From VRUE01 sp963712595 (GTDB lineage: Bacteria > Actinomycetota > Thermoleophilia > Solirubrobacterales > 70-9), in NCBI GenBank assembly GCA_963712595.1, contig CAVQIM010000001.1, positions 248,001-312,000 of the forward strand: a DNA stretch of 64,000 nucleotides, read 5' to 3'. This document shows, piece after piece, positions 1 to 8,353 of the stretch. The first letter of the stretch is position 1. Each line of letters begins with the position of its first letter. Below the pieces are notes generated by a model. That model had not been told where the DNA came from and made no database searches. It was given only the letters and a program-made list of their open reading frames with translations. The translations under genes were made by a program, and so were the position numbers.

Positions 1-140
1 GCGGCGATGTTGTTCGACTTGACCGCGTTCTTGCCGAGCGTCGAAGCGGCATAGACCACGCCGCCGCTCACCGCCAAGAACAAGGCGATTGTCGCCACGA
101 CGTTCGCGTAGCTGAACGTCCTACGGAGTTGCTTCCTCAC
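1..140 (-). CDS. Exported protein, N-terminal fragment
   Basis: This is the first 46 codons of a gene that runs off the left edge. It starts at GTG (138-140) with a GGAGAG Shine-Dalgarno sequence about 7 nt upstream. The translation begins VRKQLRRTFSYANVVATIAL, followed by a hydrophobic stretch and a VYAAS cleavage-like site. This is a signal or anchor sequence of the kind very common in Thermoleophilia exported proteins, where it precedes low-complexity or collagen-like regions. The visible end (LGKNAVKSNNIA) fits the start of such a repeat region. The function is unknown because the body lies outside the window. Confidence 0.75.
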   Translation of the reverse strand, partial: MRKQLRRTFSYANVVATIALFLAVSGGVVYAASTLGKNAVKSNNIA

Positions 141-251
141 GTTTCGCTCTCCTCTCGGGCATGCATCGAGCCCTATGACCGGGTGCAGGAGCGCGCGGCA
201 TACACACACTCCTGCCTAGTCCGGCTACTCTATTCGCTCGAAGCACTTAGG

Positions 252-268
252 GGTACCAAAAAGGTACC
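252..268. promoter_or_regulatory. Inverted repeat upstream of the exported protein gene
   Basis: The sequence is GGTACC, five A, GGTACC: two copies of a 6-bp palindrome in a short hairpin or operator arrangement. It lies about 110 nt upstream of the GTG start at 140, in the gap between two minus-strand genes. It could be a protein-binding site or a small hairpin. No promoter with good spacing was recognised next to it. Confidence 0.3.
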
Positions 269-300
269 GACGTCGACAGAGGGCTCCGGATTCGCCAGGC

Positions 301-555
301 TCAGACCGGCGCCCAGCCCTCGGGTCGCTTGACGTAGAGGCCGAGGCCGAGGCGGGTATCCAGCGGCCCGTAGAGGTCGTCGTAGAAGGGCCCGAAGGCA
401 AAATGCGCCTCGCCGCCCCCAGCTCGCTTGGCCAGCGCGACGAGGTCGAGGAACTCGTCTTCGGAGAGTTTCTCGGGGGCGACGTTGAGAAAATGCCGAA
501 AACCACGGGCGTAAAGCTCCCCCCAGTTCTCGGCGGTTACTTCCAGCTCAGGCAC
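301..555 (-). CDS. Small hypothetical protein (84 aa)
   Basis: An 84-residue acidic soluble protein starting at GTG (553-555) with GGAG about 11 nt upstream. It has no signal peptide or membrane segment. The composition (LSEDEFLDLVALAKRAGGG, many E and D, aromatic clusters such as FAFGPFYDDLYGP) looks like a real folded protein. No family was recognised. It stands alone between the exported protein gene and the plus-strand XRE regulator. Confidence 0.55.
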   Translation of the reverse strand: MPELEVTAENWGELYARGFRHFLNVAPEKLSEDEFLDLVALAKRAGGGEAHFAFGPFYDDLYGPLDTRLGLGLYVKRPEGWAPV

Positions 556-631
556 GCCAGGACGACTCCACCGCCATACTTGAGTTCAAGTCTATAGACC
601 GCGGCAATGCCGGCGGGAAGCGTCTTCATGG

Positions 632-883
632 ATGGCGCGCCGCGCAGAACCCCAACCAGCGCTTGGTCGAGCGATACGCCGGCTACGCAAGGACCGACAG
701 CTCAGTCAGGAGGAGCTGGGGTTCGAATCTGGGATCCACCCAACCTGGATCTCCCACATCGAGTCAGGCCGGGCGAATCCGGCCTGGGGGACGGTCCGGC
801 GCATCGCCCGCGTGCTCGACGTGCCTCTCTCCGAGCTGGTCCTGCTGGCGGAGGAGATCGACCGGCCCAAAGAGCCGATCTGA
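632..883 (+). CDS. XRE-family helix-turn-helix regulator
   Basis: An 83-residue protein that is almost entirely one Cro/C1-type HTH domain (residues about 11-70): LGRAIRRLRKDRQLSQEELG, then GIHPTWISHIESGRANP for the recognition helix and the following turn, then RIARVLDVPLSELV. It is expected to bind DNA as a dimer. The small size and lack of a sensor domain are typical of stand-alone repressors. The ATG at 632 is supported by the domain starting within a few residues. An overlapping ATG at 628 is in another frame. Its target is unknown. Confidence 0.85.
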   Translation: MARRAEPQPALGRAIRRLRKDRQLSQEELGFESGIHPTWISHIESGRANPAWGTVRRIARVLDVPLSELVLLAEEIDRPKEPI

Positions 884-1074
884 CCGTCGCAGCACCGCGA
901 CTCGGCGCTCTTGGCGCCGGCGCGGCTAACGCAGTAGATCCACGACGCTCCCTACGTGCGGACCCACATACATAGAGACGTCTCTCCTCCCTCTAGTAAC
1001 CCCAAGAAGAGACGCGGGCAGGCTAGCCGATTGAGCCGTTTGGTGCAAGCCCAAATTCGGAGGAGGCAGCCCGG

Positions 1075-3108
1075 TCAGCGCAGGGCGGGCTCGGTGGCGC
1101 CAAGCGCTGCGAGGACACGGTCGCAGACCGCCTCGCCGCTGAGACCGACCTCCGCTCGCAGCAGCGCCGGCTTGCCGTGGGTGACGTAGCGATCGGGAAG
1201 GCCGATGCGGAGCACCCGGGCCCGCTCTCCCGGGCGCTCGGCGAAGGCGTCCTCGAGCTGCTCGAGCACGGCCGAGCCGAAGCCACCGGGAAGAACGTTC
1301 TCCTCGATCGTCACCAGCAGCTCGTGCTCGAGCGCAAGCCGCTCCAGCAGCTCGGTGTCGAGCGGCTTGGCGAAGCGGGCGTCGGCGACGGTGGGGTTGA
1401 GGCCGTGACCGGCGAGGATCTCGGCCGCCTCGGTGGCGACGGAGACGCCGAAGCCGAAGCCGAGCAGGGCGACGCGCTCGCCGCTGCCGAGCAGCTCGCC
1501 GCTGCCGAGCGGGATCGTCTCGGGCTTCGCCGGCAGCGTCGCTCCCTCGGCCGCGCCGCGGGGGTAGCGCAGCGCCGCCGGGCCGTCGTGGGCGATCGCG
1601 GTGTGCAGCATGTGAACCAGCATCGCCTCGTCGCGGGGGGCCATCACCACGACGTTGGGGATCGGGCGGAAGTAGGAGACGTCGAAGGCGCCGTGATGGG
1701 TGGGGCCGTCGTCGCCGACGAGGCCCGCGCGGTCCATCGCGAAGGTGACGTCGAGCTCCTGCAGGCAGACGTCGTGGATGATCTGGTCGTAGGCGCGCTG
1801 GAGGAAGGTCGAGTAGATCGCGCAGACCGGCTTCGCCCCCTGCAGGGCCAGCCCCGAGGCGAGCAGCACCGCGTTCTGCTCGGCGATGCCGACGTCGTAG
1901 TACTGCTCGGGAACCTCGTCGGCGAGCTTCTGCAGGCCGGTCCCCCCCGCCATCGCCGCGGTGATTCCCATTACGCGGCTGTCGCGGCGGGCCTCGGCGA
2001 CGATCGCATCGGCGAAGACCTGGGTGTACTGCGGTGGCGCACCCGCGACGGGCGGCTTCTCCAGCCGCTCGGGGGCGATCGCCTCGGGCGAGTCGGACTC
2101 CTGGACGGCGACCGGCTTGGAGGCCGGGGCGCCGTTGACGATCGAGTTCGGCTTGGCCGCGTGCCATTTCTCCATCCCCTCGAGGCCGCCCTCCTCGGCG
2201 GGGGCAAAGCCCTTTCCCTTGACCGTGTGGATGTGGACGACGACGGGGCGGTCGGCCTCGAAGGCCTCGCGCAGTGCCTCGCGCAGGGCGTGGACGTCGT
2301 GGCCGTCGATCACCCCCATGTAGGCGAGGTCCAGCTCCTCGAAGAAGAGGCCGGGGGCCCAGTAGGCCTTGATCGCCGACTTGATCTCCGGGCCGAGCCG
2401 TTCGATCCGGCGGCCGAGGCCGAGCGGCAGCTTCGTCAGCCGGTCCTCGACCCCCTCGCGGGCATGGTAGAGGCGCGGGTTGAGGCGGACCCGGTTGAAG
2501 TAACGCGAGAGGGCGCCGACGTTGGGTGAGATCGACATCCCGTTGTCGTTGAGGACGATCACGACAGGGGTCTGCAGGCCGCCGGCCGCGTGCAGCGCCT
2601 CGTAGGCGACGCCGCCGGTGAGGGCGCCGTCGCCGATCACGGCGGCGACCTTGCCGTCCTCGCCGATGCCCTTGCGCATCGCCTCCTTGAGCCCAACCGC
2701 GTAGCCGATCGAGGTCGAGGCGTGTCCGGCCCCCATGATGTCGTGCTCGGACTCGAAGACCGAGCAGAAGGGGGCCAGGCCCTCGTACTGGCGGATCGTC
2801 GGCAGGGCCTCGCGACGGCCGGTCAGGATCTTGTGCGGGTAGGCCTGGTGGCCGACGTCCCAGAGGACCTTGTCGCGGGGCGAGTCGAGCAGGCTGTGCA
2901 GGGCGACCGCCAGCTCGCAGGTGCCGAGGTTGGCGCCGAAGTGGCCGCCGATCTCACCGATCGTGTCGATGATGTAGGTGCGCATCTCCTGCGCCACCTG
3001 CTGCAGCTGCTCGTCGTTGAGGTCGTGCAGGTCGGTGGGTGCGTCGATGCCCGCGAGAAGGCTCTCTGCGGGCGCCTCGCGCCCTGGGTCGTGTCCGTTC
3101 TCCGTCAT
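1075..3108 (-). CDS. dxs: 1-deoxy-D-xylulose-5-phosphate synthase
   Basis: Condenses pyruvate and glyceraldehyde 3-phosphate to DXP using thiamine diphosphate, the first step of the MEP isoprenoid pathway. At 677 aa it is full length. Family signatures are the N-terminal GGHFGANLGTCELAVALH and KVLWDVGHQAYPHKILTGR, the thiamine site GDGALTGGVAYEALHAAGG with DNGMSISPNVG, the transketolase pyrimidine domain (YYDVGIAEQNAVLLASGLA) and the C-terminal domain. The ATG overlaps the stop of the polyprenyl synthase gene by 4 bp (ATGA). Translation is therefore probably coupled to a gene that uses the product of the same pathway. Confidence 0.97.
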   Translation of the reverse strand: MTENGHDPGREAPAESLLAGIDAPTDLHDLNDEQLQQVAQEMRTYIIDTIGEIGGHFGANLGTCELAVALHSLLDSPRDKVLWDVGHQAYPHKILTGRREALPTIRQYEGLAPFCSVFESEHDIMGAGHASTSIGYAVGLKEAMRKGIGEDGKVAAVIGDGALTGGVAYEALHAAGGLQTPVVIVLNDNGMSISPNVGALSRYFNRVRLNPRLYHAREGVEDRLTKLPLGLGRRIERLGPEIKSAIKAYWAPGLFFEELDLAYMGVIDGHDVHALREALREAFEADRPVVVHIHTVKGKGFAPAEEGGLEGMEKWHAAKPNSIVNGAPASKPVAVQESDSPEAIAPERLEKPPVAGAPPQYTQVFADAIVAEARRDSRVMGITAAMAGGTGLQKLADEVPEQYYDVGIAEQNAVLLASGLALQGAKPVCAIYSTFLQRAYDQIIHDVCLQELDVTFAMDRAGLVGDDGPTHHGAFDVSYFRPIPNVVVMAPRDEAMLVHMLHTAIAHDGPAALRYPRGAAEGATLPAKPETIPLGSGELLGSGERVALLGFGFGVSVATEAAEILAGHGLNPTVADARFAKPLDTELLERLALEHELLVTIEENVLPGGFGSAVLEQLEDAFAERPGERARVLRIGLPDRYVTHGKPALLRAEVGLSGEAVCDRVLAALGATEPALR

Positions 3109-3968
3109 TCGTCTCTGGTGAAGATGTAGTCGGCGATCCGCCTCAGGTCGCCCGTCTCGCCGTCGGCCTCCGCGAGTGCCGCGGTCGCCTTCGCGTGGGA
3201 CTCCGCCGCGAGCTGGCGCGCCTGCTCGAGGCCGAAGAGGCTGACGTAGGTGAGTTTGCCATGTCGCTCGTCGCTTCCGGGGGGCTTGCCGAGCCGCTCG
3301 TCGCTTCCGGTCACGTCGAGGATGTCGTCGACGATCTGGAAGAGGACGCCCAGCTCGTTGGCGAATCGGCGAAAGGGAATTGTCTCAGGTTCGGCCAGTC
3401 CCTCGAGGTCGAGTACGACGCCGACGCTGGCGGCGATCAGTCGCCCGGTCTTCAGCGTGTGCAGCGTGCGCAGGTCCTCGGCGTCGCGATCGGCGACGGC
3501 GACGTCGACGTACTGCCCGCCGACCATGCCGTCGACGCCGGTGGCGCCGCTCAGCTCGCGGAGAGCCGCAAGCACCCGCGCGGGCTCGCCGGGCTGCTCG
3601 CAACAGAGCCGCACCGCCTCGGCGAAGAGCCCGTCGCCGGCGAGGATCGCCACGTCCTCGCCGAACTTGACGTGCGAGGTGGGCAATCCCCGCCGCAGCT
3701 CGTCGTCGTCCATCGCCGGCAGGTCATCGTGGATCAGCGAGTAGGTGTGGATCAGCTCGACCGCGCAGGCAACCGGCAAGAAGCGCTTCGGGTCGGAGCC
3801 GAGAGCACGAGCGGTCGCAAGCGCCAGCACCGGCCGCACCCGCTTGCCGCCGGCCAGCAGCGAGTAGCGCATCGACTCCACCAGTCCCCCGGTCACCCCC
3901 GGCGCAGGAAAGCGCAGCTCCTCCAGGGCGGAGTCGACCAGCGAGCGCAGGTCTTCGGGGTAGCTCAC
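3105..3968 (-). CDS. Polyprenyl synthetase (farnesyl/geranylgeranyl diphosphate synthase family)
   Basis: Trans-isoprenyl diphosphate synthase of 287 aa. It carries the first Asp-rich motif (DDLPAMDDDELRRG), the substrate region GGKRVRPVLAL and the second Asp-rich motif (DDILD). The chain length of the product cannot be read with certainty. The GTG start at 3968 (VSYPEDLRSLVD) was chosen because the upstream reading frame is low-complexity Arg/Pro and overlaps the preceding gene. A short internal tandem duplication repeats GSDER-GK just after the second motif, lengthening a loop. It lies in the operon nusB - small ORF - this gene - dxs, consistent with linked isoprenoid synthesis. Confidence 0.93.
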   Translation of the reverse strand: MSYPEDLRSLVDSALEELRFPAPGVTGGLVESMRYSLLAGGKRVRPVLALATARALGSDPKRFLPVACAVELIHTYSLIHDDLPAMDDDELRRGLPTSHVKFGEDVAILAGDGLFAEAVRLCCEQPGEPARVLAALRELSGATGVDGMVGGQYVDVAVADRDAEDLRTLHTLKTGRLIAASVGVVLDLEGLAEPETIPFRRFANELGVLFQIVDDILDVTGSDERLGKPPGSDERHGKLTYVSLFGLEQARQLAAESHAKATAALAEADGETGDLRRIADYIFTRDE

Positions 3969-3984
3969 GAACGGGGACCGGCGC

Positions 3985-4161
3985 TCACCCGGCGCCCGCC
4001 TCGCCCTCGCGGATGCGCCGGTTGGTCTCCTCGACCGCCTCGGCAGAAAGCTCGGCTGCCTCGTTTGCGAGCTCGGCCGCGCGCCCGTCGTCGGCGCCCT
4101 CGCCCCCAAGCTCGCGGGCAATCGCGGCGAGCCGCTCCGAAATCTCGCGCAGCCTGTTCAT
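3985..4161 (-). CDS. Small helical protein in the position of exonuclease VII small subunit
   Basis: A 58-residue ORF, ATG at 4161, overlapping the nusB stop by 4 bp (ATGA) and ending 16 nt before the polyprenyl synthase start. It is predicted to be two amphipathic helices (RLREISERLAAIARELGG and AAELANEAAELSAEAVEETN). Position and size match xseB, which often sits beside ispA and dxs. However, the usual XseB motif (FEEALAELEEIVRRLE-like) is not recognisable and no xseA lies next to it. I therefore leave it unnamed. The overlaps on both sides argue that it is translated. Confidence 0.6.
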   Translation of the reverse strand: MNRLREISERLAAIARELGGEGADDGRAAELANEAAELSAEAVEETNRRIREGEAGAG

Positions 4162-4538
4162 CTGACCCCTTCCCGCTCGCGAGCGATGGCCCCGAGCACC
4201 CCGTTGACGAAGCCGGGGGCATCTGCCCCGCAGTACTCCTTGGCGATCTCGACCGCCTCGTCTATCGCCACCTCCGTCGGCACGTCCTCGCTGTGCCCCA
4301 TCTCGTAGATAGCCACCCGCATCACATTCCGCTCCAGCGGCGCGATCCGCTCCAGCTCCCAACCCTTGGCGTGGCGAGCGATCTCGGCATCCAGCTCGGC
4401 CCGGTGCGCCTCTACCCCGCTCGCCAACTCCTGGGTGAAGGGCCGGGACTCCGCGATGAGCTCCGCCAGCGGCCGCCCCGTCACATCCCGCTGATAGCAG
4501 GCGAAAACGGCGTCCCGGCGCTGGTCGGATCTGCGCAT
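4158..4538 (-). CDS. nusB: Transcription antitermination factor NusB
   Basis: 126-residue all-helical NusB that binds boxA RNA with NusE (ribosomal protein S10) during rRNA transcription. The start MRRSDQRRDAVFACYQ is typical of the family and fixes the ATG at 4538. An upstream in-frame extension is low quality and was left out. Conserved C-terminal features are LERNVMRVAIYEM, VPTEVAIDEAVEIAKEY and FVNGVLGAIARE. It heads the operon with the small ORF, polyprenyl synthase and dxs. In many actinobacteria nusB directly follows efp; here the two are about 16 kb apart. Confidence 0.95.
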   Translation of the reverse strand: MRRSDQRRDAVFACYQRDVTGRPLAELIAESRPFTQELASGVEAHRAELDAEIARHAKGWELERIAPLERNVMRVAIYEMGHSEDVPTEVAIDEAVEIAKEYCGADAPGFVNGVLGAIAREREGVR

Positions 4539-4626
4539 AGACCCATTCTCGCGCTTTGGGCGGTTGGAGGGCAGAGCGCCAAGCTCCGACGCAACCTCCC
4601 GCTTGTACAGCTCTTCCCACTTGAAA

Positions 4627-4656
4627 GCTCGGGACCCCCCGAGGGAGGTCCCGAGC
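4627..4656 (-). terminator. Hairpin between secreted protein gene and nusB
   Basis: Perfect 10-bp inverted repeat GCTCGGGACC / GGTCCCGAGC with a 10-nt loop. It lies downstream of the secreted protein stop at 4702 (minus strand) and about 90 nt before nusB. Only a weak T-rich tail (TTTC) follows on the minus strand, so it could be a terminator or a leader hairpin. A hairpin of the same kind follows the paralogous gene at 18056. Confidence 0.5.
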
Positions 4657-4701
4657 CCCAATCATCGGCCGGTACCGCCTTCCCAGGGCCGCTGACCCGC
4701 C

Positions 4702-5385
4702 TTAGCAGACCCCCCATGGGTTTCCGCTTTCCAATTCAACCCAAATAGTTCCGGGGAGCTTCGCTTCGTTAATACCGAATTTGAAGTTATTCGGGAATAA
4801 CGATAAATCAGCTACCGATACTAACTGTTTCGTTACGGACGCTGAGCCCAATTGGACTACGAAGTTGCCCGATAGTAAGCTCCCATTTGGAACGTTGACG
4901 CATTCCTCGCTCCAAATTTTGGAGTGAACTGTTACTTTTATGTACTTAGCACCATTGTGTGTAATGATTTCGAATAAGGCAGTCCCCAAAATGTTTTTGG
5001 AATTGGTTAACGCATTTCTATCTGCCTGTGTCTCGAAAAGTAAACATTTCGGCTGTAGAGTTAAGGTTCCACCGCTAGTGGTATAACCTTGGCACCCTTC
5101 ATATAAGAGCCCCACATGGGCGATATTTGGTTCTGTTGCCTCTCCGGAACCTAAAATTACTCCCAGGTTGACTTTGAATGCTGTGCAATCAATTTTCGAG
5201 TTGAGGGCCGGGACTTCGAGAATGTTTAATGTGTCAATTTCTGCTTTGAAGTTTTTTAAGCCAGTAATTGCTGAGCCGTTCTCTAACCACACCCCCTGGG
5301 CGATCGCTGCACCAAACGCCATCAGGTTAAGTACCACGAAAAAACTCAGGCCAAAGACTTTGGGTCCGTGCTTTCTAACGTTCAT
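4702..5385 (-). CDS. Secreted protein, family A copy 1
   Basis: 227-residue exported protein. An N-terminal signal (basic NVRKHGPK, hydrophobic core LSFFVVLNLMAFGAAIAQG) is followed by a mature region with five cysteines (KIDCTAF, YEGCQGY, PKCLLF, EECVNV, and the C-terminal WGVC). The ATG at 5385 has AAAGGA about 11 nt upstream. The gene is much more AT-rich than its surroundings, with codons such as TTA, AAA and AAT, unlike the high-GC housekeeping genes. A close paralog in the same orientation lies at 18056-18739. The family was not recognised. It may be horizontally acquired or under unusual codon selection. Confidence 0.8.
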   Translation of the reverse strand: MNVRKHGPKVFGLSFFVVLNLMAFGAAIAQGVWLENGSAITGLKNFKAEIDTLNILEVPALNSKIDCTAFKVNLGVILGSGEATEPNIAHVGLLYEGCQGYTTSGGTLTLQPKCLLFETQADRNALTNSKNILGTALFEIITHNGAKYIKVTVHSKIWSEECVNVPNGSLLSGNFVVQLGSASVTKQLVSVADLSLFPNNFKFGINEAKLPGTIWVELESGNPWGVC

Positions 5386-5490
5386 ATCTTGCGCTTTTCC
5401 TTTCGTCACTGGTCACAGTTCTATAAACCAACAGGGGACACCCCAGCCCCAGGTGAAGCACATTCACGGGATGCCTTAAGGGATAAGGCA

Positions 5491-5517
5491 CCGCGGCCGG
5501 CGCAAGGCCGGCCGCGG
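5491..5517 (-). terminator. Hairpin after secreted family B copy 1
   Basis: Perfect 11-bp inverted repeat CCGCGGCCGGC / GCCGGCCGCGG with a 5-nt loop. It lies 27 nt downstream of the stop at 5544 on the minus strand. A nearly identical hairpin follows the next paralog (6506-6533), which suggests the gene and terminator were duplicated together. Confidence 0.7.
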
Positions 5518-5543
5518 CATAACGGTGCAACGGAGCGCTCCTC

Positions 5544-6455
5544 CTAAGGGTGTTCTTCGTTGTTCTGTTTCACTGAACTGCGAAGCGTCATCCAAACTTC
5601 GTTTTTCAGCCTCGCGGTGTTTTTGCCAGCCGCCGAGGGCAGACCGGCCGAGGTGTTGACGATCGGGTCGATGAGGAAGGCGAAGACCCCGCCGCAGCCG
5701 CTGGCGGCTGGCGCCGACCAGGCGTTGTCGACCAGTTCGTTGCCTTTGAGCTTGAGGATCTGGGATTCTTCGAGGAAGGAGACTTCCCCGATTTTGCCGC
5801 TGATCGAGGTGTTGGGTCCTGGCGGGCTCGTTTTACCGCTTGTCAGTTCCCATTTGACTGGCGCGCTGCTCGAGCCGACGTAACAGGTTTCTCCCAGGAA
5901 GGGGTTTTCCAGGTGAACCATGACAGGCAGTTTCATCGCCACGCCGATTCCTTCGGCGAGGTGGATTTCGCTGATCCTGATGTCGCTCGCCGGTTTGGCT
6001 AGTTCGAGCGTCGAGGTGACGCCAGTCAAGCCGTTTTCGAAAGTAACTTCGCAGCTGACGCGCAGCAGGAAGTTGCTGATTTCTTTGCAGTTCACGAGTC
6101 CGGCCAGCCCACCGGGGACGTTCTGGGGGGCTTTGGAAAGCGTTACGCCGTTAGTCGCTTCGACGAATTCTGCGTATTCGCCTTCGGGGCCTTCAAAGGT
6201 AGTTTCCTTGTAGCCGCCCTGCAGCACCACCTGTTTTTCGATCGGCACTTTCTTCGAGCCGAGTACGACTTCTCCCCCGGTGGTGAGCGAGTTGATACAG
6301 CGTTCGACCGAGGTGTTGTTGTAAGGACAGAATTCGAACTTTTTGAATTCTCCCGTTAGGCTCGCCGAAGCGCTTCCAACAAGCGCAAGCATGGTGAGCG
6401 CCAGGGCAAACACAGCCACCCACACCCCCCGCATCATCTTCAGGTGCATTCGCAT
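5544..6455 (-). CDS. Secreted protein, family B copy 1
   Basis: 303-residue exported protein. ATG at 6455 is preceded by AGGAG 9 nt upstream (sequence shared by all three copies). The signal peptide (MRMHLKMMRGVWVAVFALAL, then GSASA) is followed by the family core LTGEFKKFEFCPYNN, VERCINSLTTGGEVVLGSKK and VPIEKQVVLQGGY. Cysteines are conserved through the protein and there is a C-terminal LKNEVWMTLRSSVKQNN. It is closely related to the genes at 6560 and 8984. A beta-rich, disulfide-stabilised extracellular protein is likely, but no known domain was recognised. Confidence 0.82.
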   Translation of the reverse strand: MRMHLKMMRGVWVAVFALALTMLALVGSASASLTGEFKKFEFCPYNNTSVERCINSLTTGGEVVLGSKKVPIEKQVVLQGGYKETTFEGPEGEYAEFVEATNGVTLSKAPQNVPGGLAGLVNCKEISNFLLRVSCEVTFENGLTGVTSTLELAKPASDIRISEIHLAEGIGVAMKLPVMVHLENPFLGETCYVGSSSAPVKWELTSGKTSPPGPNTSISGKIGEVSFLEESQILKLKGNELVDNAWSAPAASGCGGVFAFLIDPIVNTSAGLPSAAGKNTARLKNEVWMTLRSSVKQNNEEHP

Positions 6456-6505
6456 TTTCTTTGCTCCTAACTTTTGTCGATGGACCGGGTCTAAGGGAAC
6501 AAGCA

Positions 6506-6533
6506 CCGCGGCCGGCACAAAGGCCGGCCGCGG
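6506..6533 (-). terminator. Hairpin after secreted family B copy 2
   Basis: Perfect 11-bp inverted repeat CCGCGGCCGGC / GCCGGCCGCGG with a 6-nt loop. It sits 27 nt beyond the stop at 6560 on the minus strand and just upstream of the next copy's ribosome-binding site. Its stem sequence is identical to the hairpin at 5491-5517. Confidence 0.7.
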
Positions 6534-6559
6534 AGACTCGCTGTAGAACGGGGCGCTAC

Positions 6560-7471
6560 CTATGGATTTTCTTCATTGTTCTGTTTCACCGAATTGCGAA
6601 GCGCCATCCAGATTTCGTTTTTCAGCCTCGCGGTGTTTTTGCCGGCAGCTGAAGGCAGGCCGGACGATGCGTTGACAATCGGGTCGATGATGAAGGAGAA
6701 GATCCCTCCACAACCATTGGCAGACGGCGCCGACCAGGCGTTGTCAACCAGTTCGTTGCCTTTGATCTTGAGGATCTGGGCTTCTTCCAGGAAGGAGATT
6801 TCACCGATGTTGCCGCTGATCGAGGTGTTCGGACCGGGCGGACTGGTTTTACCGGTGGTCAATTCCCATTTGATCGGCGTGGTGCTCGATCCAACGTAAC
6901 AAGAGCTACCCAGGAAGGGGTTTTCCAGGCGGACCTTGAGGGGCAGTTTCATCGCTACGCCGATTCCTTCGGCGAGATGGAGTTCGCTGATCTTGATGTC
7001 GCTCGCCGGTTTGGCCAGTTCGAGCGTTGAGCTCACTCCGGTCAGGCCGTTTTCGAAGGTCACTTCACAGCTGATGCGCAGCAGGAAGTTGCTGATTTCT
7101 TTGCAGTTCACGAATCCGGCCAGCCCGCCGGGCACGTTCTGGGGGGCTTTGGATAGCGTTACGCCGTTGGTCGCTTCGACGAATTTGGAAAATTCGCCTT
7201 CGGGGCCTTCGAAGGGGGCTTCCATGTAGCCGCCCTGCAGCACAACCTGTTTTATGATCGGCACTTTCTTCGAGCCGAGTACGACTTCTCCCCCGGTGGT
7301 GAGCGAGTTGATACAGCGTTCGACCGAGGCATTGTTGTAAGGGCAGAATTCGAACTTTTTGAATTCTCCCGTTAGTTTTGCCGATGCACTTCCAGCGAAA
7401 CCTAGCGTGGCGAGCGCAATGGCGAACATCGCCAGGCACACCACCCGCGTCATCTTCAGGTGCATTTGCAT
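6560..7471 (-). CDS. Secreted protein, family B copy 2
   Basis: 303-residue exported paralog of the genes at 5544 and 8984. ATG at 7471 with AGGAG 10 nt upstream. The signal peptide (MQMHLKMTRVVCLAMFAIAL, then GSASA) is followed by the same core LTGEFKKFEFCPYNN, VERCINSLTTGGEVVLGSKK. The C-terminus is LKNEIWMALRNSVKQNNEEN. At DNA level most of the gene matches copy 1 closely, so the tandem duplication is relatively recent or maintained by gene conversion. Function unknown. Confidence 0.82.
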   Translation of the reverse strand: MQMHLKMTRVVCLAMFAIALATLGFAGSASAKLTGEFKKFEFCPYNNASVERCINSLTTGGEVVLGSKKVPIIKQVVLQGGYMEAPFEGPEGEFSKFVEATNGVTLSKAPQNVPGGLAGFVNCKEISNFLLRISCEVTFENGLTGVSSTLELAKPASDIKISELHLAEGIGVAMKLPLKVRLENPFLGSSCYVGSSTTPIKWELTTGKTSPPGPNTSISGNIGEISFLEEAQILKIKGNELVDNAWSAPSANGCGGIFSFIIDPIVNASSGLPSAAGKNTARLKNEIWMALRNSVKQNNEENP

Positions 7472-7552
7472 CTTTTTGTTGCTCCTAACTTTGCTCAATT
7501 GGACTTTGGATTTCTATTTTCAGAAGTTGTGTTGTTGGTTGATACTTGGCCC

Positions 7553-8353
7553 TCACCCATAGGAGACAGCCATCAGCCCCGCATTCCCTGATATCTCGAG
7601 CACCTGCTCGCGGAGAGACGCGGGGTCAAAGCCCTGCTTCGGCGAGAGCGCCTTGGGCAGTGCGTAGAGGGCGAAGATGTAGGTTTCCGCTGCATCCTGA
7701 GCCGGGCATATCTCATAGCTGTCGTGCCCGAAGCCATTACGACCGACGGTGGCGCCCTTGGGCAGCTTGCCGCTCTGGATGCCTTCCAGGCTCGGCTCTA
7801 GACCTGCCACGGCCCAGTTGAAGAAAAACGCTTCGTCCACCGGTTCCAGGGCCAAGACCAAGAGGATCAATTCCTCGCTGTCCGCGGGCACCCCCGACCA
7901 GCGCAACTCGGGCCAGTCGCCCTTGCCGTCACAGGTGTATTCGGCGGGCAGAAGTGACGTCGAATCAGCGCCCTGCGCTGCTCCGAGCGCCGGGCTTTCC
8001 AAGGCGATGTCAGCGACCGTTGCGTTTTCCACTTCGACTGGCGTCGCCGCTCGCTCGCGCGGACCCTTGGGCGGCTCAATGTGGGGCCCTTGCTTTACCT
8101 TCGAGGCCTGCTGCGTGGCGCCTTCCTCCTCGTCCACGCTCTGACTTCGCCCCCCCGCGACGCCCTCAGGCCCTTGCCCTGGCGTTGTCGCCTGAGCACC
8201 CTCGTCGCTCGTGCTCTGCGTTTGAGTATCGGAGCCTCCCCCGCAACCCGAGAGCGCAAATGCGACCGCGGTCGCGAGCGCCAGGAATACCCCGGCGCTC
8301 GCGACCTTGGCCCTAAGCGCTATGAAACCGTCAGCGCTTGTTCTCTGTGCCAT
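7553..8353 (-). CDS. PEBP-like (YbhB/YbcL family) lipoprotein
   Basis: 266-residue putative lipoprotein. A signal sequence with lipobox-like LSGCGGG is followed by a low-complexity linker (about residues 45-110, rich in Q, T, S and E). The C-terminal domain resembles phosphatidylethanolamine-binding / Raf kinase inhibitor-like proteins: ELRWSGVPADSEELILLVLA, NWAVAGLEPSLEGIQSGKLP, GFGHDSYEICPAQ, YIFALYALPKALS. The usual DPDAP ligand motif is replaced by EPVD, so ligand binding may be altered. The start at 8353 (MAQRT) overlaps the preceding gene by 34 bp; a start 33 nt further up is possible. Confidence 0.75.
   Translation of the reverse strand: MAQRTSADGFIALRAKVASAGVFLALATAVAFALSGCGGGSDTQTQSTSDEGAQATTPGQGPEGVAGGRSQSVDEEEGATQQASKVKQGPHIEPPKGPRERAATPVEVENATVADIALESPALGAAQGADSTSLLPAEYTCDGKGDWPELRWSGVPADSEELILLVLALEPVDEAFFFNWAVAGLEPSLEGIQSGKLPKGATVGRNGFGHDSYEICPAQDAAETYIFALYALPKALSPKQGFDPASLREQVLEISGNAGLMAVSYG

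Noticed and set aside
974..985. 12-bp perfect palindrome AGAGACGTCTCT downstream of dxs
   Set aside because: Too short to call a terminator or operator with confidence; no T-run or promoter beside it.
926..2167. 413-codon reading frame overlapping dxs in another frame
   Set aside because: Arg/Ala/Pro-rich shadow of a high-GC gene with no domain; dxs in this region is certain.
3985..4161. Naming the 58-aa ORF xseB
   Set aside because: Position fits, but the conserved XseB helix motif is not visible and xseA is not adjacent.
4539..4661. N-terminal extension of nusB to 4661
   Set aside because: It would include the hairpin and adds sequence unlike NusB; the conserved start MRRSDQRRDAVF fits 4538.
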